This document shows, piece by piece, positions 24,326-36,775 of a stretch of 64,000 nucleotides of DNA. Both the position numbers and the translations under genes were made by a program. How positions within the stretch are numbered: position 1 is the first letter of the stretch; each line of letters starts with the position of its first letter. The stretch covers positions 171,890 through 235,889 of the forward strand of contig NW_025944352.1 of the NCBI RefSeq assembly GCF_000764305.2. The letters run 5' to 3'. A model generated the notes under the pieces. The model saw only the letters and a program-made list of their open reading frames with translations. It was not told the origin of the DNA and did not search any database. This DNA comes from Hyalella azteca. Lineage: Eukaryota; Arthropoda; Malacostraca; Amphipoda; Hyalellidae.

Positions 24326-25613
24326 TAGGGTAACATGGGGCAGCGAGCCCACTGCGGGTCACGGGCCCATAGCGGGTTTCTCGCTAAGTATGGCAGATAT
24401 TGGCCCGTGTTCTCTACCGCCGGTCGACAATTTCACTGGGATGAAGTGTACGGATTTACGTTTTGCTAAGTGTTTGCGTTATTAAGTTCTTTGCGAATAA
24501 CTGTTTTAGTCCAGATAAAAATTTTTTTGCCGCTAAATAAAGTTTTTTTCCATTACTATAGATGAAGATTTTGAAATTACTTTGAATTATTTTTTCAAAG
24601 TAATATTTATAACGATAATTTTGAGACCAATTTTAGACTATTAGCTTTTAAAATAAAATGTTGACACGATATAAATTGAAATGATACCTAGTGGGGGCAA
24701 CGGGCCCACGCGTGTCACGGGGCAAAGCGCTCATGGTGAAGTCTTGTGTTATACATCATTAGATTTGTCTCAATGACCTTTTCAAACTATGACTAGCTTT
24801 TTGAATTACAAATTACACTTCATATTGCATGATTTTTTGATTTGCCGCCTCAAGGCATCAGGTTAAGTTTCTAGTTATGCGTATTTATGACCACTTTTCG
24901 AGTTATTGACTCTTGCCTTGCCAAAAGTTGATTTCAGTCAACACCAATGAGCCAAAAGTTGATGAGAGTTTTTATGGTGTTGGCTGAAATCACGATTAGG
25001 TACGAATTCTCTGCACATAATATCTGGATTATGGACGAAACTGGAACGAAGTTTTTTTCTGATCAACTAAATATATTTTTTCTAGTCAAGGATACATTTT
25101 TTCATGTCAAGGACAAATTTTTTATCGCAAAGAATCTTTTTCAAGTCAAGGATATATAATGTTATGTCAATGAAATATTTTTCTTCACGTCAGTGATAGA
25201 TTTTTTAAGCCAAGAGTATATTTTTTTCAAGTTATGGATATGATTTTTGAGTTGTTAATAAATGAATGAATGTCATATTTTTTATTACATTTTTCTTATT
25301 TTTAACTGTAAAGTGTTGTTTTATCATTTTTAAACGAAAAATATGCAATTGTGGTAAAGGGACCAAGGGTGGGCGCCTTGCCCCAAGCCCATGGGCCCAT
25401 TGCCCCAGGGGTGGGGCAATGGGCCCATTTTGACACTTCTTACAAAATAATGTTTCATTAAAAATTGAATAACTCTATAGGCGCCTAATTCACATCATAC
25501 ATTCCTCATTAGTTGCACCTTTAAACAAAACAAAGAACCACCTCGTATCAATTAAAACTTCGTCAAAATTTTAGTGTAAAAAAGTGGGGGGCGCGCTGCC
25601 CCACGTTACCCTA
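24326..25613. mobile_element. Pogo-like element (TIR GGGTAACRTGGGGCAGCG)
   Basis: The two ends are inverted copies of GGGTAACRTGGGGCAGCG and are bordered by TATA, consistent with TA target sites. Inside, a plus-strand frame (24947-25159) contains HNIWIMDETGT, the DETG-type first catalytic segment of pogo/Tigger DDE transposases. GGGCCCATTGCCCC-type palindromic motifs occur near both ends. The paralogous intron at about 58345 has an unoccupied site. Confidence 0.75.
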
Positions 25614-26055
25614 TATGTCCCGATCGAAATCTTCACTCTTTCATGACGAAACCTTATGCTAATTTTCTCTTAACGTGGAAATGTGAGCCATGAATACAGG
25701 TTCTTCTATCTGTCAAGGTTTACGGTTTACCAATTAGCCAAAAATTGTGTTGATCGAAACATATTAATAAGTTCAATGATTTCTATGGCTCTTTCCATTG
25801 CTCAATGTTGAACTGCGTTCCAGATTCTTTACGAGCTCTTCTAAGGTTGGAATGTTATGTATCCTGCCCGAATCATTTCACTACATATTAAGAACGCGTT
25901 AAAATTTCATGTATAAAAATTATAAGAATAAACAATAAAAAAAATTTGTACGATATAACACCCTATAGCGCTGGTTTAAACGAATGAAGAAGGCTATTTA
26001 TTTAAGTATTCTTTTCAACAATCTCTCTATTCGATACCTCTTCTGTCTTTTTCAG

Positions 26056-26577
26056 GACTTGATCTGGCAAATGGGAGTGCTGGCGGTATTATTGTCGTCA
26101 TTTCACGTGGTTTTAACTTTGAATAAAGTGCCTCGATTTTCAGGCTTTATGCCCGTTGATGCAATGCATTTGTTTCGATTCTCATTAGCATTTGTACCTC
26201 TTATTCTTTTCCAGCTGCTTTTGACGAAAAACGCTTCGTTCAGTTCTGTTCTTGTTTCGTTTTTCAAAATGATCACTCGGATGTTGGGAGACCTTGGTTA
26301 CGACACCTTCCAGGACGACCAATCCCCAGTGAACTTCCCAATCATGACTCAAATTCTGTTCCTAATATTTATTATATGTATTGGTGGTCTTCAAAAGTTA
26401 TTGAAGCTCAGAAGAGAAGATGACTTCAGTAGGCCTGTCGCGCATTTGCACGTTCAGTTACTCATTGACGAGTGTGTGCCGCGCATGCGTAAACGTAACG
26501 CTCAATCCCATGTGAAACACAGTGGAAGCCCCCGCCCTCATCTCTATGTCAGTTCTCAAACGAATAAAAACACCTAA
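26056..26577 (+). pseudogene. TRPA-type channel copy 1: S4-S6 exon with in-frame deletions
   Basis: The last exon, from TTTTTCAG to TAA. It encodes the S4 region (D-L-I-W-Q-M-G-V-L-A-V-L), S5, the pore segment R-M-L-G-D-L-G-Y-D, S6 and the cytoplasmic tail ending S-S-Q-T-N-K-N-T. Compared with 58815-59393 it lacks 24 bp (8 codons) at the end of S5 and 30 bp (10 codons) at the end of S6, where LFNFVLASPTE is lost. One codon after G-Y-D is also missing. All three changes keep the frame. With S5 and S6 shortened, a conducting pore is unlikely. Taken with the missing 5' half, this is most simply a pseudogene, though the frame is still open. Confidence 0.8.
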
Positions 26578-29500
26578 ATTAAGAATCAGGTTGATTACCC
26601 CCTGAAAAGGAAGATATCATTCATTGAGGAAATGCTCTCTATCCTCTCAAATCTCCCAGAGAGATATGATCTTAAGAATCAAGAATCGCCACATGCGCTC
26701 GGCATTCGATAAAACATCATATCTGACACCAACGTATAATTCAATTCAAATCGTTTCAGTCATATTAAGGGTCCAAGGCTCTCAAATCCTTTTGTTCAAG
26801 GTCTCTTAAATTTACTTAAAATATCTTACGCTACGAATGTTGACTTGAAACATACTTTTTTTAGATTTTTCTATACTCCTCATCGGTCTAGTTGAAGACC
26901 ATGACAAGACTTAGTAACCTACACTATATTCTAGCAGATGCACTTCTCCTTTTCGTCCATTTCGGTTTTCTACTGACTAACGTGGCATAATCTAGGCTAA
27001 CATTTTGAAGAGCATTCAATTCATTTTCCCTTGAAGATCTCGGTCATTATGAAACATTTTTTTCTCGGTACTAAATGTATTGAACATTTGCCACTTAATT
27101 GTACCCGTCTACTCTATCACTGTATCAATCTTTGTAAAACCATGTTTCAGTGTCATGATTAATACGTCCATTAAAAATTTATTTCATAAAAAAGCTGACC
27201 ACTTCATTTAATACGCAATATTCACCGCAGGCAGCATTTCTAATATTTTATTTACATTTGAGTGCCTTGATGTGAATTTCGACACATTATGTAGACAACT
27301 ATGAATGTGCATGGTAGTATTTCATTTGATGTAGGCATTCGATTTTTCAACTTTCATGGTACGCAGGATTATTCTGCTCCCTACAAATAGTAATAATGTC
27401 ACTTGTGCTTCGTGAAATTCAATATCGCTTATATTTACTGTTCATTCCATACCATACATTTCATTACCTTTCACCTATAATTGCAGAAATCCGAGGCCAT
27501 TTGCCCCCTCATGCAACGGGTAATTTTCAATTTTTTCATGGCTATCAACAGTATATTTAACTTCATTGAAATCAACTTTGGCTTTGAACTAACAAACGAG
27601 TTGCCTTTTGCCTGACGGATTATAAGCCACAAAGAAAGCCGCAGACTTCTCGAATCGCTTCATAAAAGCAATTCGAAACAAATAGGAAGCAATTCTCTGA
27701 TTTTCATTACATTCGATTTGATTAGTTAGTTGGACTAGTTAACAATTATTTTAAGAAATGTTTGTATATAATTAAAAACATACATTGCTGGAAATATTTT
27801 ATGGTCAATCATGAATCTTGGCTAAGACAGGAAGAGCATGTTATTATTGTGATCAAAAATTTGTGTAATACATAGTTACAAGATTTTTAAATTTAATATT
27901 ATAATGTTATTATCTGTTTTATTTGCGATTTTTCTGTGGTGTACTACAATACCCGCTGTACGTGAAATGTTAACGTCACAACAACAACAAATTCGGTTGG
28001 TTTGTGGGTTCACGTTCCTACAGAACACGTGAAATCATTTTAGTGTTGATTATTTTGTGCTGATTAGATAATAAAACACTATTATGACATACGGTATTTG
28101 TTAACATGATTGTTGATTGGTTTAATAGCTGATATGACTAACAGTAATATTATTGCTAATTTTGTGAGGACAACTTTGAAAATTTTAACTAAATCACTTC
28201 GTTTCTAGTGACTGCGCTGCTTATATTTTAAATGATTCATATTTTACTAATTATGATTAAAAAAGTCACTAGATTGCTTTAATCGCAGATTCACTAGAAA
28301 TTTAAAAGCGAAGAAAACACCACAAAAATTTAGCATATCTATTTTGAAAACGTTTCGGAGACCAGCTCCATCGTCAGTTCGATAAATCTAGAACACAGAT
28401 AAATGCAGAAAATTAGTTTGGCGTTAATAAAAAAAAACACACACAGAAGTTAAAAACCTAAATTTACAGACAAAGGGCAGAATAATAAAGTAAGTACCTA
28501 TCTATTCACAATTTCTAATGGATAAGAACTATAGGCAGCATTTAAACTAGGCTTCTCTTTAAAAATATACGAGGATTCCAAAATACGCAGATCGGAAGCA
28601 CCTGAACTATAAGCTAAAACCTTAAAGTTAAATCATAATACGCCCTCTAACTAAATATTTAAAAACCGTCAATTAAGCAATAAATTCGAATTCTTGAGGA
28701 CATCGATTTACTTGTATAAGTATGACGCAAATATTGCTTCGGAAAGAGCCTGATAAAAAATTTCTATAGCGTTCTTACTTCGATTTAGACTTTAACTTCT
28801 AATATATTACTTCGGCATACTAAATTGTTCCATTCTAATCAATTTCACGACACCAGAAGTAGAAATTTTGGTAGTTTAATAGTCGCAATAAGCTACTTTA
28901 AGCACATTTATAGCTACTTAATTTAAGCGCATTAAGCGTGGTATTAGAGTTCTCTATCATGTGGTTAATTTTCGGTCTGCGTTGGAGTTTTGCGCGTTTG
29001 GGTGTAAAAATAAAGCTGTTAATTAATAGGGGCGATACGAGGCATAACCTACCGTATCCTGATATTACCCGAGCCTTATATAGTTTCCATTCGCACTGTT
29101 TCTTTTAAATAAATAACTGTAGCAATTTGCATAATTATGGATATCTAAGTCTCCTTCTAAACATAAAATTTCCATATTCTTTGATACAAGACTTTGTATT
29201 TTAATAAATTTTCTATTGATTTATTGTTTAATTTATATATAGTTACATGACTTAAGAAGTGAAATTTTCAAAGAAAAAATAGTCGCAATGAGATTTCTCA
29301 GCAATGAGACCTAACAATGGAACTTTACTGGCGTCGCATTAGAGCCTCTTTTGATTACTGCAAAATAGCAGGCAAAAAAGTCACTCAACTTGATTGCGGT
29401 CATTTTTTTTTATTCTCAGTTCCGAGTGCAAAATATTCGGACTGCACTGAATTTGACTGAAAATTAATTTTTCGCCATTGGATTGCCTTGTGCAATTGAA

Positions 29501-29690
29501 AAAGAAAATTTGGCTGAAGCCAGATCTCATAAGATGGATACAAAACCTTCTCACTACCAAGGAAAATATTATATGGTGATAAAATTAATCATTCCAGAAT
29601 TCATTCATGAAAAACTCAATGTTGAACTTGGATCAATGTTCTCAACTTGGATCAGTTAGATTTAATAAACGTCTTCTTATTTGATTGAAA
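26578..29690. other. 3' flank of channel copy 1 (duplicated downstream)
   Basis: No gene was seen. The flank matches 59394-61530 in order, except that about 26640-27438 and 28257-28627 are present here and absent (or replaced) there. Shared landmarks include TCCGAGGCCATTTGCCCC (27489) and GGGGCGATACGAGGCATAAC (29029). Confidence 0.7.
28257..28627 (-). repeat. Copy-specific insertion with a hammerhead-like core
   Basis: It is present between TTACTAATTATGAT and AGTTAAATCATAATACGCC here; the other copy has a different 180-bp filler (about 60290-60473). On the minus strand CTGACGA (28371-28377) is followed by GGAG-CUGGU-CUCC and GAAAC (28352-28356), resembling a hammerhead ribozyme core, but one extra base lies before stem II and stem III is not clear. 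It may be a piece of a Penelope-like element. Confidence 0.25.
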
Positions 29691-29815
29691 AGATCGAAGA
29701 CTGCTGAAAGATTGAAGACCGCTAAATATTGAAGATTGCTAAAGATTGAAGACTGCTAAAGATTAAAGACTCCTAAAGATTGAAGATATCTAAAGATTGA
29801 AGACTGCTAAAAGCG
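29686..29815 (+). repeat. Minisatellite GATTGAAGACTGCTAAA (17 bp)
   Basis: Degenerate tandem copies sit at the start of a duplicated non-coding block. The same minisatellite is at 51388-51480 and 61535-61745, each time at a junction between duplicated segments. Confidence 0.85.
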
Positions 29816-32800
29816 CTCCTCTCTCGACCACTGCATGGTCGCAACTGAACTGAGTGGACGAAAAACTTCATAGCCCGCGCACCATATTGCGCATGGCGCC
29901 ACCTTCCTAGGACTAATGGCCGCCACGTGGCGCGCAATTCAAATAAGTAAGTTCCCGCGCCGCACCCTGTATAACGCCCAATTCTGATCTCCAGCTCTCC
30001 AACTCTTCTCTGCAGCCTGTGAGGTGAGATAGCGACGTCCGTATATCGCAGGAAACTTGTGTAGTAAATCAACTTAAGTTTTCCGCAGCATAATCACATT
30101 AGCTTCATGCATGTCGCATGACACATATGTATTATTTACATATGTATCGCATTGGTTCACATATTTATTATTTCAATAAGTTTTGTTTAGCGTGTTTTCA
30201 TTAGATCCCGCGTAGCATAATTATAGTGTGCCTTTGAGTATTACAATGCGGTATTATAGTGTGCCTTTGCGGTGTGCCTTTGCATAATTATAGTGAGCCT
30301 TTGCGATATAGTGTGCCTTTGCGGTATGCAATACGTAGGTTCCGTGCATGACAATTTCTAAATTTTTGTTATATTATTACAATTATTGTGTCCTTACATC
30401 ATAACTATAGCAGGATTTAACGGTAGTTTTTGCGTTATGGAGCATAATTACAGTAGGTTCTGCCAAACATATATAATAGACTCTGCATATATACGAGGGG
30501 TTGTGAGCGGCTTAAGGATTACAATTGAGGCCGCGACTTTATCCGTCAAGACATTCTATCTAGTTTAATTATTTCCTGGTGAATGAGATTATGATTTAGT
30601 AATAACAAGAACGATTTGTTCGCTAAGCCTATCACAGTAATTTAAACTTCCTTATTGCGTGAGAATTTTTTGTTGCGTTAAGCTTGCAGTATCTTTGATT
30701 ACTTATACCGCAAAGATATAAGGATAACTTTTTACATTTCAATCGCAATTTCAATTGTGAGTTGAATTCTGAATATATTAGTATTCCAACAAAAAAGGTT
30801 AGTGAAATATTTTTTACCAATTCCAAACAGAATCAGCGTTGCAGAGATGACATTTTGTAAGGGAACGGAATGCGAAAGTTTCATTTTTGTGCAGGTTCAA
30901 AAAAGTAGTAGAAATATGAAACGGGATTACGCAGAATCTATATCGACGAAAATATCAAAGTATTGGCGACATCATGGAGTACTCATATTAAAATACTACT
31001 CTATCTCCCAGCATCAATTCAAACGTGCATCGTTTTCCCCAAGAACTGTAAGAAGAAAAAATTCTCATAGGAAAGTATATTCAAATGAAGTTACTAGCTC
31101 AGGCAGTGTCAAAGAAATTTATTTTATTTTCATTGAATATGTTCCGGTTATCAGGTTCATAATCATTTCAAAATGTTATAAAAATCAAATTAATAATCAA
31201 ATGGAACACTAAATTCCCTATGAAAAGATCAATGAATAAAAGTAGAAGGATGATTGTCGAAAAAAACTCTGAATGTTTAACAAGATGTTCAACTTTTTCT
31301 ACCTAACTACTCCTACGATCGTTTGGGTTTCATTCGCTACTGTATTTATTCGCTGCTGTATAACCAATTTCATTTTACTTCTATTACCAAATTTTTTAAC
31401 TGATGGTGGAGTTAGGCTTAGAAATTTTTCAATTTAAATACAGTAAATATTTCTGGCATATTCTTTGCTTCCAAGTCTTGGTTCAACGGTGATTCCAGCT
31501 ATAAAAAAGCCTCAATTATTGTACCCGTACCCGTAGGTCTCAGTACCTGAGAGTATCACAAAGTATCAATATCATTGAGTATGGGGTGATGATAGTATCG
31601 TAGAATCTCAGCATCAAGAATTATTAACTGAGGAGTTAAAAATTGATATTAGGTATATCAGGAATATATTAAACAATTATTATCGCAAAATGTCAACATC
31701 AGAAATTATCATACTCACCAAGTGTCCGTATCATTATTACTAATATGTAATCATCCTCATTAAGTGCCATTATCATCACTGCTCATAAAGGTCCAAAATT
31801 TTTATCAGAAGGTATCAGCCATTATCTGGATGAATAATAAGAAATAAAATTTCATTAAATAGTGGAGATTATTTCCAGAGTATCAAATATATCAAATTGT
31901 TAGATTAAACTAACAAAAACGCTTCCTAGAAGGAACTCACAATAAAATAGGTCAAATAAACTTAACCAGTAATTCAAAGCAATTTACTTAATAGCAATTT
32001 ACAATTCATTCCATCTATTCCTAGTGTGCGGATCCAACCATCTGAATCGCGTTTAATTTGAAATAGTGACCAGGCTTCACCCTAGATCGCTGGAATGAGT
32101 GCAACGAAACCGTTTAGGTTTGAAAATTTGATTCAATTCGCTGAAAGATCAAAAACAGACTTATCATGCAAGACATCAGCCGAGAGAGAAATTCAGTCGC
32201 TTGTGTAAAATGGGTTGCATATAATACACTATGTCAACATAAGTTTGATGCACTATCAAAGAGAGGAGGCTGTTCGGTGGTTGAGCACACGTTTCGCCAA
32301 CCTAGTGTTAAGTCAACCTACCAGACATCAGTTTAATCTGAAAGCCTTTCTCCATATTTCATCCATTGAATAATGCACTTGCACGGTTCGTTAGTAAGTG
32401 CCTCTTCAACCGGCATCATAATTCTTCAGTAGGAAGGCAATGCCATTATTCGCACATCACGTTGGTAGGCGACGAAACAGACGCTACTTCTATCTCTGAT
32501 AGATAACAAGACTTATCTCAAGATTGGGTGGAAGTCATAAGCTTGAGCGCACCTCACGACAAGTGGAAGTAGTGCATCAGGGTAATTATTTTGTCATCAC
32601 CCTTGCTCACAGATAATTGCTTACAATATATGTTTGGAAAACAATATAAGGTAAATTATAAATTTAAGCCGATTTTAGTGAATTTTTTGTCAAAAAAATT
32701 ATGGGCTTATGTTTGGAATTATAATTTAGTCAGTAATCAAGACATTAAAAAAAATCAAGACGCAAAATATGATTGGTCATACTTCGAACTTTTTTCATGC

Positions 32801-33438
32801 TCGATGCTCAATCGATCAACAGACAATAAAACCAATTAAAATTATTAATTAACTAACTAATTCGGTTGAATTAAATTAAATCATTTCAGGAACTTTGTTT
32901 CACAAATGAATTAATTCAAATTGTGGGGAATTTTGTGTGAATTGTGGGAAATAAAATTCCCCACAACATGAAATTGTGGGGAATTTTATATCTTGTTGGA
33001 AAGTATTTCCAATAGGACATGATATTTTTCATGGTTTGAATGCAACATAAAAGTGAATATATCGCTCTCACTAGTTTTATCGCTATCTCATCTTATTGCT
33101 TTATCACTATGATACTGTATGTATTATTATTAGACTAACGGTTAAACCTCTCAATTCTTACCCGAACATTTGAAGTTGAACATTTGCCAGTGATGCCAAA
33201 AGTTATGTTGAAAAAGATCTTATGCACTTATTTTTTCCAGAAATTGAATTGTTTATTAATTAAAGATGTGGTAAACATAATTAAATGTTATTGATTCATT
33301 GCGTCAGCATTATTGAGTCATTATTAATGATCGAATCCGAATCTTAGAATTAATGCGAAGAAAAGATTCGAACTAATTTAATATGGGATAAAATCACGAA
33401 TTTCCGAAAATCAGGATGCAAGTCTATTTATTTAACTA
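29816..33438. repeat. Segmental duplication block, copy A
   Basis: About 3.6 kb of mostly non-coding sequence, repeated at 51481-55028 (copy B) and in part at 61935-63170 (copy C). Landmarks include GTGAGATAGCGACGTCCG, ATTATAGTGTGCCTTTGCGG repeats, CCAACCATCTGAATCGCG and AGAGAGGAGGCTGTTCGGTG. Reading frames within it are not conserved between copies, because indels shift them, so no gene is called. The breakpoint with copy B is at AACTAGTTCG (about 33438 and 55028). Confidence 0.85.
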
Positions 33439-33897
33439 GTTCGAAAAATTTATTTTAACCGACGTTTCCAATATATGCATTGTTTGGACAGAATTGTCGC
33501 CACGTAAGAGTTGGGCACGAGGCAGAGTTCTGTTCTGGCCGCTGAAGCGGTAGGTGTGCTGTGCTGAGCTCCCGAGACGAAAGCCGGCTTCTGTCGGCTG
33601 TCACGTAATCGTTCTCAAATTTGAAGTGCCCGTGGATGCTGTGCATTGCTGTCTCGCTCCGAGGCGTTGAGCCGGCGAAGGAGCTACTGGCTATAGACGA
33701 ATACCTATCAATGCCCCTTGCATCCCACTGCAAAAGCTGTGCTGAGATGAAGTTCAGCCGAGATGATCCGAGAAAAAAAATTTTTGTGCGTCGCCTAGTC
33801 CTGACTGGCTCCGCCAGGTGTACTGTCTGAGTGTTTAGAACCGTTACTTCACAAAGACCTTAAGGCTTAAGATAGCCCCATGTGTGGTTGGTGCACC

Positions 33898-34010
33898 CGG
33901 GGTTTGTGGCTGGTGCCCCCAGGTGAGTGGTTAGTGCTCCCAGGTGAGTGGTTAGTGCCCCAGGTGAGTGGTTAGTGCCCCAGGTGAGTGGTTTGCGCCC
34001 CCAGGAATCT
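33898..34010 (+). repeat. Minisatellite, GGTGAGTGGTTAGTGCCCC type
   Basis: About four to five tandem copies of a 20-24-bp unit directly upstream of a second, more regular minisatellite. Confidence 0.8.
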
Positions 34011-34040
34011 CCCCCTGGAGTGGGACTATCTCATAGTATC

Positions 34041-34320
34041 TGCCCTGGTGTGGGGCTTTCTGCCCTGGAGTGGGGCTTTCTGCCCTGGAGTGGGGCTCTC
34101 TGCCCTGGAGTGGGACTCTCTGCCCTGGAGTGGGACTCTCTGTCCTGCAGTGGGACTCTCTGACCAAGAGTGGGACTCTCTGCCCTAGAGTGGGACTTTC
34201 TGCCCTGGAGTGGGACTCTCTGCCCTGGAGTGGGACTCTCTGCCCTGGAGTGGGACTCTCTGCCCTGGAGTGGGACTCTCTGCCCTGGAGTGGGATCCTC
34301 TGCCCTGGCGTGGGATTCTC
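34041..34320 (+). repeat. Minisatellite, 14 x 20 bp (TCTGCCCTGGAGTGGGACTC)
   Basis: Fourteen consecutive units of exactly 20 bp with only base substitutions and no indels. Because 20 is not a multiple of 3 and the unit lacks stops, open frames appear in several frames of both strands; these are artefacts. A 17-bp string AGTTGGGCACGAGGCA- lies on both sides (33508 and 34519), which may mark the ends of a larger inserted unit. Confidence 0.95.
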
Positions 34321-34796
34321 CACCCCGGTGTGGTCTTCACGTTGGCGGCCCCATTCTGTAGTCATTCAGCCGTCAAGAAACATTGACAACTCTTCAGAAC
34401 ACCTAAATTTATAGCTGAAAATAAAATAACGTAATTTCCTTAACCGTCCTGTCATGGGGCCGCATTGAACTAGTACTCAAAGGCTCTCATAAACTTTGAT
34501 TTAAGAAGAAGAAAGAAGAGTTGGGCACGAGGCACCTGACGTGCTAGGGATTGGCGCTCCCTCCCATTTCCATGCCAAGAATTTATTATTTTGCTTTGAA
34601 TGTCGCAGTTTCTGTAACATTGCCTGTAATATTATTCGCGAGCCAATTAAGATGCTCCTTTGCTGGGAGCTGGTATTTCCTGCAGCCGCATTGCAATTTG
34701 AGGAGCACAGGGGACACTCACACAAACCTTGTGTGTTCCAATAATTATTAATTAATATAGCCACCTTAATTATTTCATTGACACACCATCATATCA

Positions 34797-34945
34797 CCTG
34801 TTGGTTAGAGTTCAGAGTTCCAAGATTAAAGCAGTGAGTTGTGGGTTCGACCCCAGCTGCCTGTCAAATCGGCGAGGTGGCCGGGCGGTTAAGCACGGCA
34901 AAATCAGAACTGTGAGTTGCGTGTTCAATACCAGCAACGATGCAC
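34797..34945 (+). repeat. Dimeric tRNA-derived SINE-like copy 2
   Basis: Module 1 has GGTTAGAGTTCAGAG and GGGTTCGACCCC. Module 2, after a CGGCGAGGTGGCC spacer, has GGCCGGGCGGTTAAGCACGG and GTGTTCAATACCAG. It has the same order and spacer start (ATCGGCGAGG) as 2381-2570. Confidence 0.65.
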
Positions 34946-35048
34946 GAATGTTCTGCGATGTTAATAACACTATGAAACAAAATTTTACTACTCATATGAA
35001 ATTTCCTTTATCTGACGTGTTTTTTTCGGCTGATTCCATGTATATATA

Positions 35049-36428
35049 GTCAGATGGGGTAAGACAGGACCGAAATCACTAACAAGCCTGTAGCATCTAT
35101 ACCATGAATAACTAAAAAACCCTAAACCAATCACAAGGTGTAGTTATGCAATGGGCTTCTAAGCTACAACTCAGATGTTTTGCATCTAACACAGTTTTCT
35201 GTACAGATTAAAAAAAGTGAGCTGGTCCCATCTTACCTCACTGGGGTAAGATGGGACCAGGCATGGGGTAAGACAGGACCAACTGGCAATTCTTATGTTA
35301 CAAGGTTTTTAATAAAAGTACAAATCTGATATTCAATATTATCCATCTAGAAACACGTTATTTGATTAATCAACCACTTGTTACCGTTTTGTGCTGCGGG
35401 AAGTCAACTCTAATATCAGTCACCGTGAAGTTTTTGTCACGAGAAAACTTTGTTAAGCATAGTAATAGAGGGTTGGCTTTGGTTCATTGTAGAGCACTGC
35501 TAAATGCTTCATGTATATTCCATTAGTGTCATTGTCTGAAAAATTTATCAAATTGATAATAAAACCAATGGATAATAACTCAAGTATCAGACATCATGTG
35601 TTTTCTTGCTAACTGCATTTGTGGTGCACTTCTTCAAACATAGCTCATGCCCTCTCACAGAGTTGTGAACATAATTATTTTTCATGTTTCACACAGTGAT
35701 TTTTTCCCCAAACAATCTTGCATATAGTTCTGCAGCTTACTAATGGGAAGAGACATCCCTATTTTCTATATCCCTTTGATGCAATTTAAAATAGTGCACT
35801 AAATTTCTCTAATTAAAAAAGCTAACAAGTTATAATGAAGTTTGAGCAAAAGATAAAAATTTTGACCAAAATACTCCTTGTACTACACAATAATATATTA
35901 ATTTAAAAACTATTTTTGATAAATTGTAGGGTAATAGAGGACCATTTGTGGGGTAAGACAGAACCATTTGTGGGGTAAGATAGGACCACTTGTGTGGTAA
36001 AACCCACAAACCACTTGTGTGGTCCTCTCTTACCCCATGTCCGGTTCTTTTTTACCCCATTTTAGAATACATGTCAAGCAGTGATGGTAGCAGGATAGGA
36101 ATGCCTAGTATGTCTAAAAAGTTGCCTATTACTTGAGGTTACCTGCCTACATCCACAAACCTGGCCAAAAATTTTTTTGTCATTAGATAGAGCTTATTTC
36201 CCAAACAGGGTTAACTATTTTTTTACCATTTACATAGGTTTTCTTTGAAAATTAGCCAGAAATTCATTATTTGCAGAAGAGGGTTGCCCCAAACGCTGAA
36301 ATGACAGGCAATGATTGCTCTAACATATTTTTTTTTGTCAAATTGAATTCAGTGCAATTAGAATGCACGCCATGGGCTGGTCCTTTCTTACCCCATGAAG
36401 GCTGCGATCCTGTCTTACACCATTTGAC
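35049..36428. mobile_element. TA-flanked element with GGGGTAAGACAGGAC ends
   Basis: The left end GTCAGATGGGGTAAGACAGG and the right end (reverse complement GTCAAATGGTGTAAGACAGG) are inverted repeats bordered by TA. Several internal GGGGTAAGA(C/T)(A/G)GGACC motifs occur in both orientations near each end (35230-35280, 35930-36060, 36380-36420). No transposase frame was seen. The TA sites suggest the Tc1/mariner/pogo group. Confidence 0.75.
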
Positions 36429-36775
36429 TATATGCCCTTGAAATTTTTCTAGCACGTCAGATTTTCAAGTTATGTCTGTGAAAGTATTTTATGCATATAA
36501 CTTCAGGGTCAGCCTCCATAAGTGAAAGTACATTCTAAATAAGGATTGCCTGGTAAAAGTGTGTTGTGTATTGGTGGTTTCAAATGCATTTTCATTGTAT
36601 AATAATAGCCGAGATTATATTTTTTAGTGTTTGTACCATTGCTATCGAATTTCCTTAAACTTTTTCACAATTTCATTCCAGAAAAGTTTGATCGTGGTAA
36701 ATCTAGGTTATTAATTAATCTGAAGGAAGCACTAATTTGACTTTTTTAATTTCAATTAGGCAGTAATTGTTTAAA
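36429..36775. other. Upstream region of the fusion gene
   Basis: AT-rich sequence without a recognisable promoter motif. No TATA box or initiator can be assigned with confidence. Confidence 0.4.

Noticed and set aside
30802..31212. 136-codon frame in block A
   Set aside because: The paralogous sequence at about 52425-52830 is interrupted and shifted; no domain recognised.
33948..34414. Several overlapping frames on both strands with repeated PWSGT/LQGRESH motifs
   Set aside because: Produced by the 20-bp minisatellite, whose unit has no stop in these frames.
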